DNA from: Salegentibacter tibetensis
GTDB lineage: Bacteria; Bacteroidota; Bacteroidia; Flavobacteriales; Flavobacteriaceae
Direction of reading: 5' to 3'
Length of the DNA stretch: 64,000 nt
Assembly (NCBI RefSeq): GCF_020164485.1
Contig: NZ_JAIQZA010000004.1
Location: forward strand, 1 to 64,000
Shown here: positions 1-9,411 of the stretch, piece by piece
Position numbering within the stretch: position 1 is the first letter of the stretch
Layout of the letters: every line of letters starts with the position of its first letter
The notes under the pieces: generated by a model
Seen by the model: only the letters and a program-made list of their open reading frames with translations
Databases searched by the model: none
Told to the model about the DNA's origin: nothing
Translations under genes and position numbers: made by a program

Positions 1-127
1 CATCCGGCAAAGCTCCAATCATTTCCCCTAATTTAATTTCAAATCGAAAAATATTTCAATGAACGTTTATCCTTTATATAGTCATACTTCCCAATGATTC
101 ACATACTCCTTAACCGGACACTAGTAA

Positions 128-609
128 CTTAATAATGATATCACAGGTTATTTCTGGGGGAAACTTTTTAAAAGAGAATTATTAACAGATATGGATTATG
201 ATGTGCCTCAACTTTTGCAGGAGGATGTGCTGGCCAATCTTCATATTTTCTTAAACAAAAAAGTGAAGATTGCTTATGAATCTACACCTATTTACAATTA
301 CATAAATCATGGAAACTCTGCGAATTTTTAAAAAATCCTTTTTTTATAGAAGATGTTTTTGCATTCATCGAGATCACCAAAAAATTGCTTGAAGAAGCTA
401 ATTTGTTCTACAAACTTGAAGATAATTTTAGGTTATTCACTTGCAGAAACTGGATTGTTTACTCCCGGCTTGGAGGAAAACTGGCAAAGAATAAGAAATT
501 CAGAGGTGATTTCTATAGTGAAAATTTTACTGTATACGCCAAATTCAACCCTGCAAGAAATCATAAAATAAATATGATTGGGTATACGGATCACAATTAT
601 TTTAGATGA
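128..609 (+). pseudogene. Decayed GT2 glycosyltransferase, C-terminal remnant
   Basis: Two reading frames together give one glycosyltransferase-like C-terminus. The first (128-331) contains GYFWGKLFKREL and a QEDVLANL segment, as found after the catalytic core in many GT2 enzymes, and ends at a TAA in an A/T homopolymer at 329-331. A frame shifted by one base continues it (NPFFIEDVFAFIE, then to the stop at 607-609). An in-frame stop at 125-127 precedes the first segment, and no GT-A core or DxD motif lies upstream in the window. It is therefore a 5'-truncated, frameshifted relic at the edge of the exopolysaccharide locus. The family call rests on motif resemblance only. Confidence 0.55.
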
Positions 610-658
610 ATAACAATCCATTCCAAGTAGTGATTAAACAGATTAATACATTGAAATT

Positions 659-1228
659 ATGTCGGAAATTATAAACCAAAAGGAGCTAGTTGATTTGTCC
701 CGGTATGACTTTAGCTTTAGTTTGGCCAATAAATTGGGGCGAGTACTTTGGAACGTGTGTTACTGGATATTTTTTCGTCCATTTAACCTGGAACTCTTTA
801 AAGGCTGGAGGAGATTTATTCTAAGATCATTTGGGGCGAAAATAGGAAAGAATTCTGGCGTATATGCAAGTGCCAAAATTTGGGCACCCTGGAATCTTGA
901 GATGGGGAATCATTCAAACATAGGCCCTCAGGTAGATTGTTATAATCAGGGGAAAATTATTATTGGTAATCAAACTGTGATTTCTCAAAAGTGCTATTTG
1001 TGTGCATCTTCCCATGATCATACTATTTCCAATTTCCCTTTAATCTTAAAACCTATTACCATTGATAATCAAGTGTGGATCGCAGCTGCTGCTTTTATAG
1101 GCCCTGGGGTACATATAGGCGAAGGTGCCGTGATTGGAGCCAAAAGTGCAGTTTTTAAAGAAGTTAACTCCTGGAGTGTTGTTGGGGGAAATCCTGCAAA
1201 ATTTATCAAAAAACGCGAGATATTATGA
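659..1228 (+). CDS. WcaF-like hexapeptide-repeat acetyltransferase
   Basis: This 189-residue protein has a left-handed beta-helix acetyltransferase fold. Hexapeptide-type repeats run from about residue 75 to 168 (IGPQVD, IIIGNQ, IGPGVH, IGEGAVIG), with the likely catalytic His in the SSHDH segment at 118-121 and the typical end VVGGNPAK at 174-181. The N-terminal segment with WIFFRPFNL is like the colanic-acid WcaF group. It probably O-acetylates a sugar of the exopolysaccharide in the cytoplasm. The stop overlaps the start of the next gene (ATGA, 1225-1228), so the two are translationally coupled. The acceptor sugar cannot be inferred. Confidence 0.85.
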   Translation: MSEIINQKELVDLSRYDFSFSLANKLGRVLWNVCYWIFFRPFNLELFKGWRRFILRSFGAKIGKNSGVYASAKIWAPWNLEMGNHSNIGPQVDCYNQGKIIIGNQTVISQKCYLCASSHDHTISNFPLILKPITIDNQVWIAAAAFIGPGVHIGEGAVIGAKSAVFKEVNSWSVVGGNPAKFIKKREIL

Positions 1229-2124
1229 AGAAGTTACCAGTAACGGTTATCATTCCTGTAAAAAATGAAGAATGCAATTTACCACATTGTTTGAAAATGC
1301 TAAAGGATTTTGATCAGGTGATGGTTGTAGATTCCTACAGTAAAGATCAAACGGTGAAAATTGCAGAAGAATTTGGTGTAGAAATACATCAATTTTCCTG
1401 GGACGGAAAATTTCCTAAAAAAAGGAACTGGGTACTCAGAAATTTACCGATAAACAATGAATGGGTACTTTTTCTGGATGCAGATGAATTCCTCACAGAA
1501 GATTTTAAACAAGAGTTAATTCAAAAAATTAAGGATGCTTCCATCTCAGGTTATTGGATTCCTTATACAAACTATTTTATGGGCAAGGAATTGAGATATG
1601 GTGAAAGTTTTAAGAAGCTCGCCCTATTTAAGTTTGGAGAAGGGGAATACGAAAAGATTGATGAAGATTACTGGAGCCATTTGGACATGGAAGTGCACGA
1701 ACACATTCTAGTAAAAGGACGGGTAGGAAAGTTTAAATCTTATGTTGTACATAACGATTACAAAAATCTTGAAGCTTACATAAAGCGACATAACGCTTAT
1801 TCTACCTGGGAGACACATCGATTCTTTTCCATTGAAAAAAATGGATTTAAGGGCCTTGATGGCAAACAGCTTTTAAAATACCGTTTAATTCAATTGGGAT
1901 TGCTACCAATCTTTTGTTTTCTGGGGGGGTATTTTTTAAAGCTAGGATTTTTAGATGGGATAGAAGGTTTTTATTTTGCCCAATATAGAGCAAGTTATTT
2001 TTATCAAGTACAAATGAAAATTAAAGAAATAGGAAGCAAACAAATTAAAAACACGGGGGAACCAATACGATTATCATTAAGCCAACCTAAGTGTGAAAGA
2101 GTAGTCGAGGATTACACCAAATAG
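1225..2124 (+). CDS. GT2 glycosyltransferase, WaaE/KdtX-like
   Basis: This 299-residue protein has a GT-A fold. It opens with VTVIIPVKNE (residues 6-15), then VVDSYSKDQT and the metal-binding DADE motif at 85-88. The arrangement with FPKKRNWVL between them is characteristic of the WaaE/KdtX branch of family 2, whose members add hexoses to LPS core or capsule intermediates. A hydrophobic C-terminal stretch (about 225-250) suggests membrane association. It overlaps the acetyltransferase by 4 bases and is followed 48 bases later by a nucleotide-sugar decarboxylase, so it probably works in exopolysaccharide assembly. Donor and linkage are unknown. Confidence 0.85.
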   Translation: MKKLPVTVIIPVKNEECNLPHCLKMLKDFDQVMVVDSYSKDQTVKIAEEFGVEIHQFSWDGKFPKKRNWVLRNLPINNEWVLFLDADEFLTEDFKQELIQKIKDASISGYWIPYTNYFMGKELRYGESFKKLALFKFGEGEYEKIDEDYWSHLDMEVHEHILVKGRVGKFKSYVVHNDYKNLEAYIKRHNAYSTWETHRFFSIEKNGFKGLDGKQLLKYRLIQLGLLPIFCFLGGYFLKLGFLDGIEGFYFAQYRASYFYQVQMKIKEIGSKQIKNTGEPIRLSLSQPKCERVVEDYTK

Positions 2125-2172
2125 TCCGAAAGAAAGAGGTGAGAATACATAAAAACTATAAAATAAAAAAAT

Positions 2173-3144
2173 ATGAAAAGAATACTAATAACTGGAGGAG
2201 CTGGGTTTATAGGATCTCACCTTTGTAATAGACTATTAAAAGAAGGGAATGAAGTTATTTGTTTGGATAATTATTTTACTGGTAATAAGAGAAATATTAT
2301 TACTCTTATGGATAATCCTTATTTTGAAGTGGTACGCCATGATATTACTACACCGTTTTTTATTGAAGTTGATGAAATATATAATCTGGCCTGTCCTGCC
2401 TCACCGGTTCACTACCAGTATAACCCAATTAAAACTACCAAAACTTCTGTGATGGGGGCCATAAATATGTTGGGGCTGGCCAAAAGAGTTAAGGCTCGGG
2501 TTTTACAGGCAAGCACCAGCGAGGTATATGGAGATCCGGAAATTCACCCTCAACCTGAAGACTATTGGGGCAATGTAAACCCAATTGGCCCCCGGTCCTG
2601 TTATGATGAGGGGAAACGTTGTGCAGAAACTCTGTTTATGGATTATCACAACCAAAATGGAGTGGATGTTAAGATTATTCGAATTTTTAATACCTATGGA
2701 CCCAATATGAATCCCGATGATGGCCGGGTGGTCTCTAATTTTATTGTGCAGGTACTTAAAGGAGACGATATTACGATCTTTGGGAATGGAAAGCAAACCC
2801 GTTCTTTTCAATATGTAGATGATCTTATAGAAGGAATGCTAAGAATGATGAATACTCCCCGGGGTTTTACAGGACCTGTGAACTTAGGAAATAAACAGAA
2901 ATTTACTATGCTAGAACTGGCAGAGAACATACTTGCAATAACAGGATCTACATCAAAGATTATTTTTAAGCCTTTACCCAAGGATGACCCCAGGCAAAGA
3001 CAACCTGATACTACCCTGGCAAAAGATCAGCTTAATGGGTGGGAAGCAAGAATTCCATTAAAAGAAGGTTTAGCCCGAACTATAGATTATTTTGAAACAT
3101 TTCTTAGTACAAAAAGAACTATGGAACCCTCAATATCCCATTAA
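2173..3144 (+). CDS. UDP-glucuronate decarboxylase (UDP-xylose synthase), extended SDR
   Basis: This 323-residue extended short-chain dehydrogenase converts UDP-glucuronate to UDP-xylose using bound NAD+. The Rossmann glycine motif GGAGFIGS lies at 8-15. The active site is complete: STSE at 114-117 and the YxxxK pair Tyr144/Lys148 in CYDEGKR. The segments [10 protein letters not shown] (73-82) and [15 protein letters not shown] are typical of UXS enzymes rather than of dTDP-glucose dehydratases or UDP-glucose epimerases. In this locus it would supply xylose (or a xylose-derived sugar) for the polysaccharide. It is the last gene before a 371-base gap, so it may end the first transcription unit. 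Confidence 0.92.
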   Translation: MKRILITGGAGFIGSHLCNRLLKEGNEVICLDNYFTGNKRNIITLMDNPYFEVVRHDITTPFFIEVDEIYNLACPASPVHYQYNPIKTTKTSVMGAINMLGLAKRVKARVLQASTSEVYGDPEIHPQPEDYWGNVNPIGPRSCYDEGKRCAETLFMDYHNQNGVDVKIIRIFNTYGPNMNPDDGRVVSNFIVQVLKGDDITIFGNGKQTRSFQYVDDLIEGMLRMMNTPRGFTGPVNLGNKQKFTMLELAENILAITGSTSKIIFKPLPKDDPRQRQPDTTLAKDQLNGWEARIPLKEGLARTIDYFETFLSTKRTMEPSISH

Positions 3145-3515
3145 AAAAAATCTTGAATTATTTCATTAGATACTTTTAACTATCTGAATGTTAAAGTTTT
3201 ATATTAAATTTTGTTTTTGTTTTCTTCTTTGGAAGAAAGTAAGTATCTTACAGGTAGCTGTTATCCCGTAAAGGCGAACAGCTAATTTCCCCACCTTAGG
3301 CTTAAGCAGTAAACTTACCCCGTTTAGTTAATACTTGTCTATAGAACTTTAAATATATAGACTTTCCCTCCCCCCACTTATTTTGTGTATTTCAACAAGC
3401 TTATATAGCCCCGTCCCAAGGAACCCCTATTATTATGTTTTTAATTTATTGAAGCACCTTACTGTCTATAAATAGCTGTTTGTGATTTATTTTAAAATTT
3501 TTAAAACCATTAGTT
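3145..3515 (+). promoter_or_regulatory. EPS intergenic leader with JUMPstart-like hairpin
   Basis: This 371-base non-coding gap separates the decarboxylase gene from the second exopolysaccharide gene block. It contains a perfect 7-bp inverted repeat, AGCTGTT at 3256-3262 and AACAGCT at 3277-3283, enclosing TATCCCGTAAAGGCG. The segment GGTAGCTGTTA (3253-3263) followed by GGCG matches the core of the enterobacterial JUMPstart element (GGTAGCTGTTAAGCC...GGCG) found before capsule and O-antigen operons, where RfaH acts. A pyrimidine-rich stretch and a C-run follow at 3365-3380. I infer a 5' leader that may recruit a NusG-type factor. No clear TAnnTTTG promoter was recognised. Confidence 0.4.
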
Positions 3516-3701
3516 ATGAAACGTGGATCTTTTCTTCTTACGCTTTCTGTGCTGGCCCACCTGTTTATAGTGGATTTGGTTTATTATTTTTTAAATCCTT
3601 CTATATCAGTAAGTTTTATTGCAATTCTGAGTTATAATATCGCCTGGTTAGTTGTTGCAGTGATGGTAAAAAAACAAATTAATGATCAACGTAGAAGTTG
3701 A
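3516..3701 (+). CDS. 61-residue truncated copy of the sugar-transferase N-terminus
   Basis: This small protein aligns almost without gaps to the first 60 residues of the WcaJ-like protein encoded at 4565-5908. Both share the MK...F start, (L/V)AHL, a Y-x-L-x-P segment and YN-xx-WL near residues 40-45. Two hydrophobic helices are predicted (about 7-27 and 34-51). It ends with a short basic tail (KKQINDQRRS) and lacks the Rossmann and catalytic domains. It is most easily read as a relic of a duplicated initiating transferase whose 3' part was lost when the adjacent glycosyltransferase gene was inserted. A small independent membrane protein is also possible. It may be translated, since the frame is intact. 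Confidence 0.6.
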   Translation: MKRGSFLLTLSVLAHLFIVDLVYYFLNPSISVSFIAILSYNIAWLVVAVMVKKQINDQRRS

Positions 3702-3748
3702 GGCAAAATATAAGTTTTTTATTTCTTAATAAACTAAAACTATGCTTT

Positions 3749-4522
3749 ATGAAGGTATCAATTATCACTATTGTCTATAACCGTGCACACTGTATTGCCC
3801 ATTGCATAGAATCTGTCCTTAGCCAAACCTATAAAGATATAGAACATGTAATTGTAGACGGGGCATCGACAGATGGAACTTCAGAAATAATTGAAACTTA
3901 CAGAAAAAAACTTGGATTTTATATTTCAGAAAAGGACGAGGGTATGTATTATGCGCTTAATAAAGGAATAAAACACGCTACCGGAGATATTATAGGAATC
4001 CTCAATTCTGATGACTTTTTTTATCAATCGGATACTGTCTGTAAGATCGTGAATGGTTTTTTAGTTTCCGGAGCAGACCTGGTTTACGCAAAAGGTTTGT
4101 ATGTAGACAAAGAAAATCCTTCCAAAATCAGACGAATTTATTCATCGGGACCCTTTAAAAAGAGAAATTTGGGATCTGGCTGGATACCTCTCCATACAAC
4201 AATCTTTGTTCGCAGAGAGATCTTCTATAGGTATGGAGTATATAACTCCAGATACAGAATTGCCAGTGATTATGAAATCTCCCTACGTTGGTTTCAAAAT
4301 GATGATATTAAAAAAATGTTCCTAGATGAATGGGTCGTTAAAATGAGGATGGGAGGTTTAAGCACTTCTGCCAAACTACAAATTAAAAAATCCAGAGAAG
4401 ATCTCAGTATTATTAAGCACAATCATTTGAACGGCTTATTTACCCTGGGATGTAAAATTGGCAGGAAAATACCTCAATATATCATTCCTCAAATCCCCGT
4501 ATTACGCAACTCCTTTTATTAG
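3749..4522 (+). CDS. GT2 glycosyltransferase (exopolysaccharide)
   Basis: This 257-residue GT-A enzyme starts MKVSIITIVYNR. VDGASTDGT at 37-45 and the metal-binding SDD at 87-89 (ILNSDDFF) are complete, and EKDEGMYYALNKG (61-73) is typical of WcaA/WcaE-like family-2 enzymes. I chose the ATG at 3749 because the longer frame from a TTG at 3698 adds 17 residues unlike the family and overlaps the stop of the preceding small gene. It lies between the truncated and the complete copy of the sugar-transferase N-terminus. Donor and acceptor are unknown; the context indicates extension of the lipid-linked repeat unit at the inner membrane. Confidence 0.85.
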   Translation: MKVSIITIVYNRAHCIAHCIESVLSQTYKDIEHVIVDGASTDGTSEIIETYRKKLGFYISEKDEGMYYALNKGIKHATGDIIGILNSDDFFYQSDTVCKIVNGFLVSGADLVYAKGLYVDKENPSKIRRIYSSGPFKKRNLGSGWIPLHTTIFVRREIFYRYGVYNSRYRIASDYEISLRWFQNDDIKKMFLDEWVVKMRMGGLSTSAKLQIKKSREDLSIIKHNHLNGLFTLGCKIGRKIPQYIIPQIPVLRNSFY

Positions 4523-4564
4523 GAAAAAATTTTGAAATAATACATTATAAAAGATTGAATTGCA

Positions 4565-5908
4565 ATGAAGTGGTCCCGGTTTATAATGCCATTTTCGCTG
4601 GTGGCCCATTTGGTAACAATAAATCTCACATTGTATTTATTGACTCCGCATACCTATCTTAATTTATATGCGATAATCTGGTATAATTTGTCCTGGCTTT
4701 TTATTTCTGCAGGCTTAAATTTCTATTCAGTTGAAAGAAAGGAACGATTTAGAACAGAATTTCACAAATTTTTACGTCACTATCACATCTTTACAATGGC
4801 TTATTTTACTCTTTTTGCTTTTATGCGATTTGAGTTTTCTATAGGCTATCAAATTTTTGTTTTGAGTTTCCTGCTTTTTCTACTCACCTTTTATCGGTGG
4901 TTCTTCTTCTCGGTAAGAAGGTTATACAGGCTTGAAGGAGGAAATTATGTAAATGTAGTTGTTATAGGAAGAGACAAAAATATAAAAGTTATTAAAAAGG
5001 TCTTTTCTGAGCCAGATTTTGCATATCGCTATAATGGCTATTTTGATAATAAAAAATCTACAAATAAAGATTATCTGGGAAGTGTAGATCAGTGCCATGA
5101 TTTTATTCTTAAAAACCAGATCGATGAAATCTATTGCATGGTTTCTCAACTTTCAAGTTCAGAGCTACGTAACTTAATAGATTTTGCAGACAACAACCTA
5201 AAACGGATAAAACTGGTTCCAGATAATAAAGAAATCTTTACCAGAGCTATGAATGTAGAATTATATGGAACTGTTCCTGTTCTTAATTTAAGGAATTCAC
5301 CTCTGGAGATGAATTATGCAAAATACGGGAAACGTTTCTTTGATATTATATTTTCCTCCCTGGTGCTTGTTTTTATTTTATCCTGGCTTATTCCTGTGCT
5401 TTATATAATTATGAGAATGGAATCCGAGGAATCTTTATTTTTTAAACAATTAAGACATGGCTATAATAAGAAACCTTTTTGGTGCTACAAATTCCGTTCT
5501 ATGGCTATAAACAAGGTGTCAAATACCAGGATGTGTACCAAAAATGATCCCCGGGTGACCAGGATAGGTAAAATTCTTAGGAGGACAAGTATCGATGAAT
5601 TACCTCAATTCATAAATGTTTTATTAGGGCAAATGAGTGTAGTGGGGCCAAGACCTCATATGGAAATTCACACCCTGCAATTCGCCCGGTCTGTAGACAA
5701 ATATCTTGTACGGCATTTTGCTAAACCAGGTATTACAGGACTGGCACAAATAAAGGGTTATCGCGGAGAAATCACCTGTGAAGCCGATATCATTAACCGA
5801 ACAAGACTTGATATTTTTTATTTGGAAAAGTGGAGCCCCCTACTGGATCTAAAAATAATCTACTATACCATTTTTAATACAATTACTGGGGATGAAAAAG
5901 CTTTTTAA
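4565..5908 (+). CDS. Undecaprenyl-phosphate sugar-1-phosphate transferase (WcaJ-like)
   Basis: This 447-residue polyprenyl-phosphate hexose-1-phosphate transferase starts repeat-unit synthesis on undecaprenyl phosphate at the inner membrane. Four hydrophobic helices lie within about residues 5-115, a degenerate Rossmann (CoA-binding-like) region at about 128-235, and the bacterial sugar transferase domain at about 252-447. The latter has a membrane helix (260-283), the KFRSM motif, SIDELPQ (342-348) and VVGPRP (359-364), with GITGLAQ and LDIFYLEKWS further on. All catalytic motifs are present, so it should be active. It precedes the export genes by 61 bases. Whether it transfers glucose, galactose or another sugar cannot be told. 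Confidence 0.9.
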   Translation: MKWSRFIMPFSLVAHLVTINLTLYLLTPHTYLNLYAIIWYNLSWLFISAGLNFYSVERKERFRTEFHKFLRHYHIFTMAYFTLFAFMRFEFSIGYQIFVLSFLLFLLTFYRWFFFSVRRLYRLEGGNYVNVVVIGRDKNIKVIKKVFSEPDFAYRYNGYFDNKKSTNKDYLGSVDQCHDFILKNQIDEIYCMVSQLSSSELRNLIDFADNNLKRIKLVPDNKEIFTRAMNVELYGTVPVLNLRNSPLEMNYAKYGKRFFDIIFSSLVLVFILSWLIPVLYIIMRMESEESLFFKQLRHGYNKKPFWCYKFRSMAINKVSNTRMCTKNDPRVTRIGKILRRTSIDELPQFINVLLGQMSVVGPRPHMEIHTLQFARSVDKYLVRHFAKPGITGLAQIKGYRGEITCEADIINRTRLDIFYLEKWSPLLDLKIIYYTIFNTITGDEKAF

Positions 5909-5969
5909 CCCCCCTTTTCAATAAGAACGTTAATTAATTGACTTTTATTAACTCCTTAAACAAAACATT

Positions 5970-6749
5970 ATGATCTATAGTAATTTTTTTAAGCGACCTG
6001 TCCTTTTCTTATTACTCCTTTTTATAATCTCTTCCTGTGTTTCCCGAAAAGAGATGGTTTATTTTCAGGATATTGAGCAATTAAGAAAAAGTGAAAACAG
6101 GAGGTCAGGAAATAACCTGGAGATCCAACCAGATGATGTTTTAACCATTCGGGTATCGGCCCCGGAGCAAGAGGCTGCTCTTCCTTTTAACCTGACAAAA
6201 TCTATAACATCTCAGGAAAGAATAATGGGGGAGGTGGAACTGGAAACTTATCTCGTCTCGAATGAGGGTACAATAGAGTTTCCAGTTATAGGTACAATAG
6301 AGGTTAAAGGTTTAACGAATATTGAGTTGGCAAAAAAAATTCAGGACAAAATCAGGTCATATGTAAAGGATCCCATTGTAAATGTAAGAATTCTTAATTT
6401 TCAAATTAGCGTTTTAGGAGAAGTGAATAATCCAGGAACATTTTCTATAGAAGATGATCATATCACATTATCTAAAGCACTTTCTATGGCCGGCGATCTT
6501 ACCATTTTTGGTAAACGCAATAACATTCTTGTAATGGGTGAGGATGGTGATCATAAAACCTACGCCTACCTTGATCTCACCAATGCAAATGTGGTAAATT
6601 CTCCCCATTATAACTTGAGACAGAACGATGTGATATATGTGGAGCCAAGAGGTACAAGAAGGCAATCTGCCGGTTCTACAGGTCTGGCTTCAACTTATCT
6701 TTCCATTGTATCTGTTCTCGCGTCACTTGTAATATTGATAACCAAATAA
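5970..6749 (+). CDS. Wza-like polysaccharide export lipoprotein
   Basis: This 259-residue outer-membrane auxiliary protein takes part in exopolysaccharide export. A lipoprotein signal ends in SSC with Cys23 as the lipidated residue, followed by VSRKEMVYFQD, a start common to Bacteroidota Wza homologues. The polysaccharide-export domain spans about 45-150 (QPDDVLTIRV), followed by one SLBB-type domain (QISVLGEVNNPG at about 146) and a C-terminal hydrophobic helix at about 238-258. It is shorter than E. coli Wza (about 380 residues), as is usual in this phylum. Two bases separate it from the Wzc-like gene, so the pair is co-transcribed. Confidence 0.93.
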   Translation: MIYSNFFKRPVLFLLLLFIISSCVSRKEMVYFQDIEQLRKSENRRSGNNLEIQPDDVLTIRVSAPEQEAALPFNLTKSITSQERIMGEVELETYLVSNEGTIEFPVIGTIEVKGLTNIELAKKIQDKIRSYVKDPIVNVRILNFQISVLGEVNNPGTFSIEDDHITLSKALSMAGDLTIFGKRNNILVMGEDGDHKTYAYLDLTNANVVNSPHYNLRQNDVIYVEPRGTRRQSAGSTGLASTYLSIVSVLASLVILITK

Positions 6750-6751
6750 TT

Positions 6752-9124
6752 ATGGCTTCTCTAAATAATCATTCCGGAAAATCTCATCTTGAAAAAGTAA
6801 ATATGAGAAAAGAAATTAATCGATATTTAAAAAACTGGCCATGGTTTTTACTCTGTCTGGTACTTTGCCTGGCTTTGGCCTTTTTTTACCTTAGGTATAC
6901 TACTCCCTTATACAATGCCAAAGCAACTGTAATTATAAAAGATGAATCTTCCAAAGGGCCTGAATCTGCAATATATGCTGATCTTAATCTTCTTATGGGC
7001 TCAGGAACCAAGAATATTGAAAATGAAATTGCAATCCTACGTTCAAGAAGATTAATGCACGATGTTGTAAAATCCCTTAATCTGCATATCCAGTATTTTA
7101 TAGAAGGTAGGTTTAATGCTATAGAAGTATATGAAAACGCACCTATTGCTATACAGGTTCTTCAATTGGATGAAAAGGAATTAAAGAAGGCCGGAGGAGT
7201 AAGGCTGGAAATTTCAGCTACAGACAATAATTTTTTCAGGGTTTTACATATAAATAGGAATAAGGTATATAAAGTAGAAGCTGGCACTCCGTTTAATATT
7301 GGATTTGCAGATCTGGTAATAAAATCGGGGAACCTTGAAGAGAAATTTTATGGAACAACCATTGTACAATTTTCTGAAATAGAAAAGATGGCTTCTCATT
7401 ACAGAAGTCAAATATCATTTATACAGGAAGATAATAATTCCAATTTAATTGAACTGGTGCTTTCAGATCCCGTTAAGGAAAAAGCCCGGGATATTCTTGA
7501 TCAATTAATACTTGAGTTTAACCGTTCAGCAATAGAAGATAAAAACCTTATTGCAGGAAATACCGCAAATTTTATAAATGAACGCCTCACTATCATCAAT
7601 ATGGAATTAGATTCTGTTGAAACAGGAAAAGAAATTTTTAAGGAAGAAAATCAACTTACAGATATACAGGCAGAATCCCAGATGTTCATACAAAATGCCA
7701 GTGATTACAACAAGAAGCGCCAGGAGGTAAGCACACAGCTTGAGCTGGCAAATGCTATGCTGGAGTATATATCTACAAACACGAAAAATGACCTATTACC
7801 TTCTAATTTAGGACTTTCTGATGGGGGGGTTACCGGACAAATAGATGAATATAATGACCTGGTTTTACATCGTAACCGTCTCCTGGCAGGTTCCAGTGAA
7901 AAGAACCCAATAGTTATAAAACTTAACAGCCAGATTGATCAGATTAAAGGAAACGTTATGCAGAGTTTAAACAGGATGCGGTCTAATCTTCAGATTAGTC
8001 AGGAAGATCTTAACCGCCAGGCCTCCAGTATTGGGTCAAAAATTTATGCGGTACCTTCAAAAGAAAGACAATATAGAGGGATTGAGAGACAACAAAGTAT
8101 AAAAGAAACCCTGTACTTATTTCTTTTACAGAAAAGAGAAGAAAACTCCCTTGCAATGGCTGTGACTGAACCTAAGGCCAAAATAGTAGACAGGGCATAT
8201 TTTAATGAATTCCCAATATTTCCTAATCCCAGAAGTATATATTTAGGTTCTGTTATTTTAGGTTTATTTTTTCCATTTTCCGTTATTTATTTAAAAGGAA
8301 TGCTGGATAATAAAATAAGAAAGAGATCAGATATTGAAGCCTTTACATCCAGTATAGCTGTGGTAGGAGAAATTCCACGCTTAAAAAAATCAAATGAATT
8401 AATAAAAATTAATGACCGTTCCATGCTGGCAGAATCATTCCGGATCCTGAATACAAACCTTCAATACCTTCTGGTACACTTAAAAGAAAAAGTAGTAGCA
8501 AAAACCTTATTAATTACATCCTCTGTTAAAGGAGAAGGCAAAACATTTACAGCCATCAACTTAAGCATTACCCTTGCCAATACGTCTAAAAGAGTCCTTT
8601 TAATTGGGGCAGACCTTAGAAGCCCGAAACTTCAGTCACTGCCTATTGATAAAGAGAAGAAACGGGGGCTTAGTGATTATTTGGTGGACGAAGATCTGCG
8701 GCTGGCAAGCCTTATAAGTAAATCTAACCTTCACCCTAATATAGATGTCCTTTTATCAGGAAGTATCCCGCCCAATCCCTATGAATTGCTTAAAACGGAG
8801 AAGGTAGGATCCATGTTTAACACTCTTAAAAGTCAATATGATTATATAATTATAGATACAGCACCCTCCATGCTGGTAGCAGACACTTTTATGTTAACTC
8901 AATATGCCGATCTTGTGTTATATATGGTACGAGCGGGGCATACAGAAAAAGAATTACTGGAATTCCCGGTCCAGGCCAAAGATAAAGGAAGGATAAATCA
9001 ACTGTGTTTTGTTCTTAACAATGTTAGCAATTCAAACCTTGGGTATGGCAATAAATATGGCTATGGCTATGGGGTAGAAAAGAAAAGCAAATGGCATGGG
9101 TTTAAACATCCAGTACCATCTTAA
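6752..9124 (+). CDS. Wzc-like polysaccharide co-polymerase and tyrosine autokinase
   Basis: This 790-residue inner-membrane protein controls chain length and export. Transmembrane helices lie near residues 30-48 and 498-518 and bracket a periplasmic Wzz/GNVR-type domain with a central coiled coil. The cytoplasmic BY-kinase domain has Walker A (SVKGEGKT, about 590-598), the Walker A' segment with LLIGADLRSP, and Walker B (IIIDTAPS, about 696-703). The C-terminus has a short tyrosine cluster (YGNKYGYGYG) that would be the autophosphorylation site. A cognate Wzb-like phosphatase is not in the window. The gene follows the export lipoprotein by 2 bases. Confidence 0.93.
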   Translation: MASLNNHSGKSHLEKVNMRKEINRYLKNWPWFLLCLVLCLALAFFYLRYTTPLYNAKATVIIKDESSKGPESAIYADLNLLMGSGTKNIENEIAILRSRRLMHDVVKSLNLHIQYFIEGRFNAIEVYENAPIAIQVLQLDEKELKKAGGVRLEISATDNNFFRVLHINRNKVYKVEAGTPFNIGFADLVIKSGNLEEKFYGTTIVQFSEIEKMASHYRSQISFIQEDNNSNLIELVLSDPVKEKARDILDQLILEFNRSAIEDKNLIAGNTANFINERLTIINMELDSVETGKEIFKEENQLTDIQAESQMFIQNASDYNKKRQEVSTQLELANAMLEYISTNTKNDLLPSNLGLSDGGVTGQIDEYNDLVLHRNRLLAGSSEKNPIVIKLNSQIDQIKGNVMQSLNRMRSNLQISQEDLNRQASSIGSKIYAVPSKERQYRGIERQQSIKETLYLFLLQKREENSLAMAVTEPKAKIVDRAYFNEFPIFPNPRSIYLGSVILGLFFPFSVIYLKGMLDNKIRKRSDIEAFTSSIAVVGEIPRLKKSNELIKINDRSMLAESFRILNTNLQYLLVHLKEKVVAKTLLITSSVKGEGKTFTAINLSITLANTSKRVLLIGADLRSPKLQSLPIDKEKKRGLSDYLVDEDLRLASLISKSNLHPNIDVLLSGSIPPNPYELLKTEKVGSMFNTLKSQYDYIIIDTAPSMLVADTFMLTQYADLVLYMVRAGHTEKELLEFPVQAKDKGRINQLCFVLNNVSNSNLGYGNKYGYGYGVEKKSKWHGFKHPVPS

Positions 9125-9198
9125 ATGAGAAACGTTTTCTCTTTTTATCAAGATTTGATATTCATGTTTTTAGTTAAAGAGACAAATTACTGTTCCTT

Positions 9199-9218
9199 GT
9201 AAAAACATAAATTTTTAC
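9199..9218 (+). terminator. Weak AT-only hairpin after the export operon
   Basis: GTAAAAA (9199-9205) and TTTTTAC (9212-9218) form a perfect 7-bp inverted repeat 75 bases after the Wzc stop. The stem is almost entirely A-T, and there is no downstream T-run, so termination would be weak. It lies in a 287-base gap before the giant secreted-protein gene, in which nothing else was recognised. Confidence 0.25.
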
Positions 9219-9411
9219 AGTTCGTTACGAAATAAGGCTTTGAACTGAAAGTCTTATCGCACTTTACATATTATATAGATACAGGCTCCCCAATACTTCT
9301 ATAAAAGGCTGATATAAAATTAATTCTTCGGGATTAATTCCAGCTTTCCATTTTGCCGCCAATTGGCTTTTAAAATCTATTAGTTCACTATTTAATTTAA
9401 TTTTTTTCGAT

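Noticed and set aside
3698-3748. TTG start of the GT2 gene at 3698
   Set aside because: The extra 17 residues do not fit the family start, and the ATG at 3749 begins exactly at the conserved first strand.
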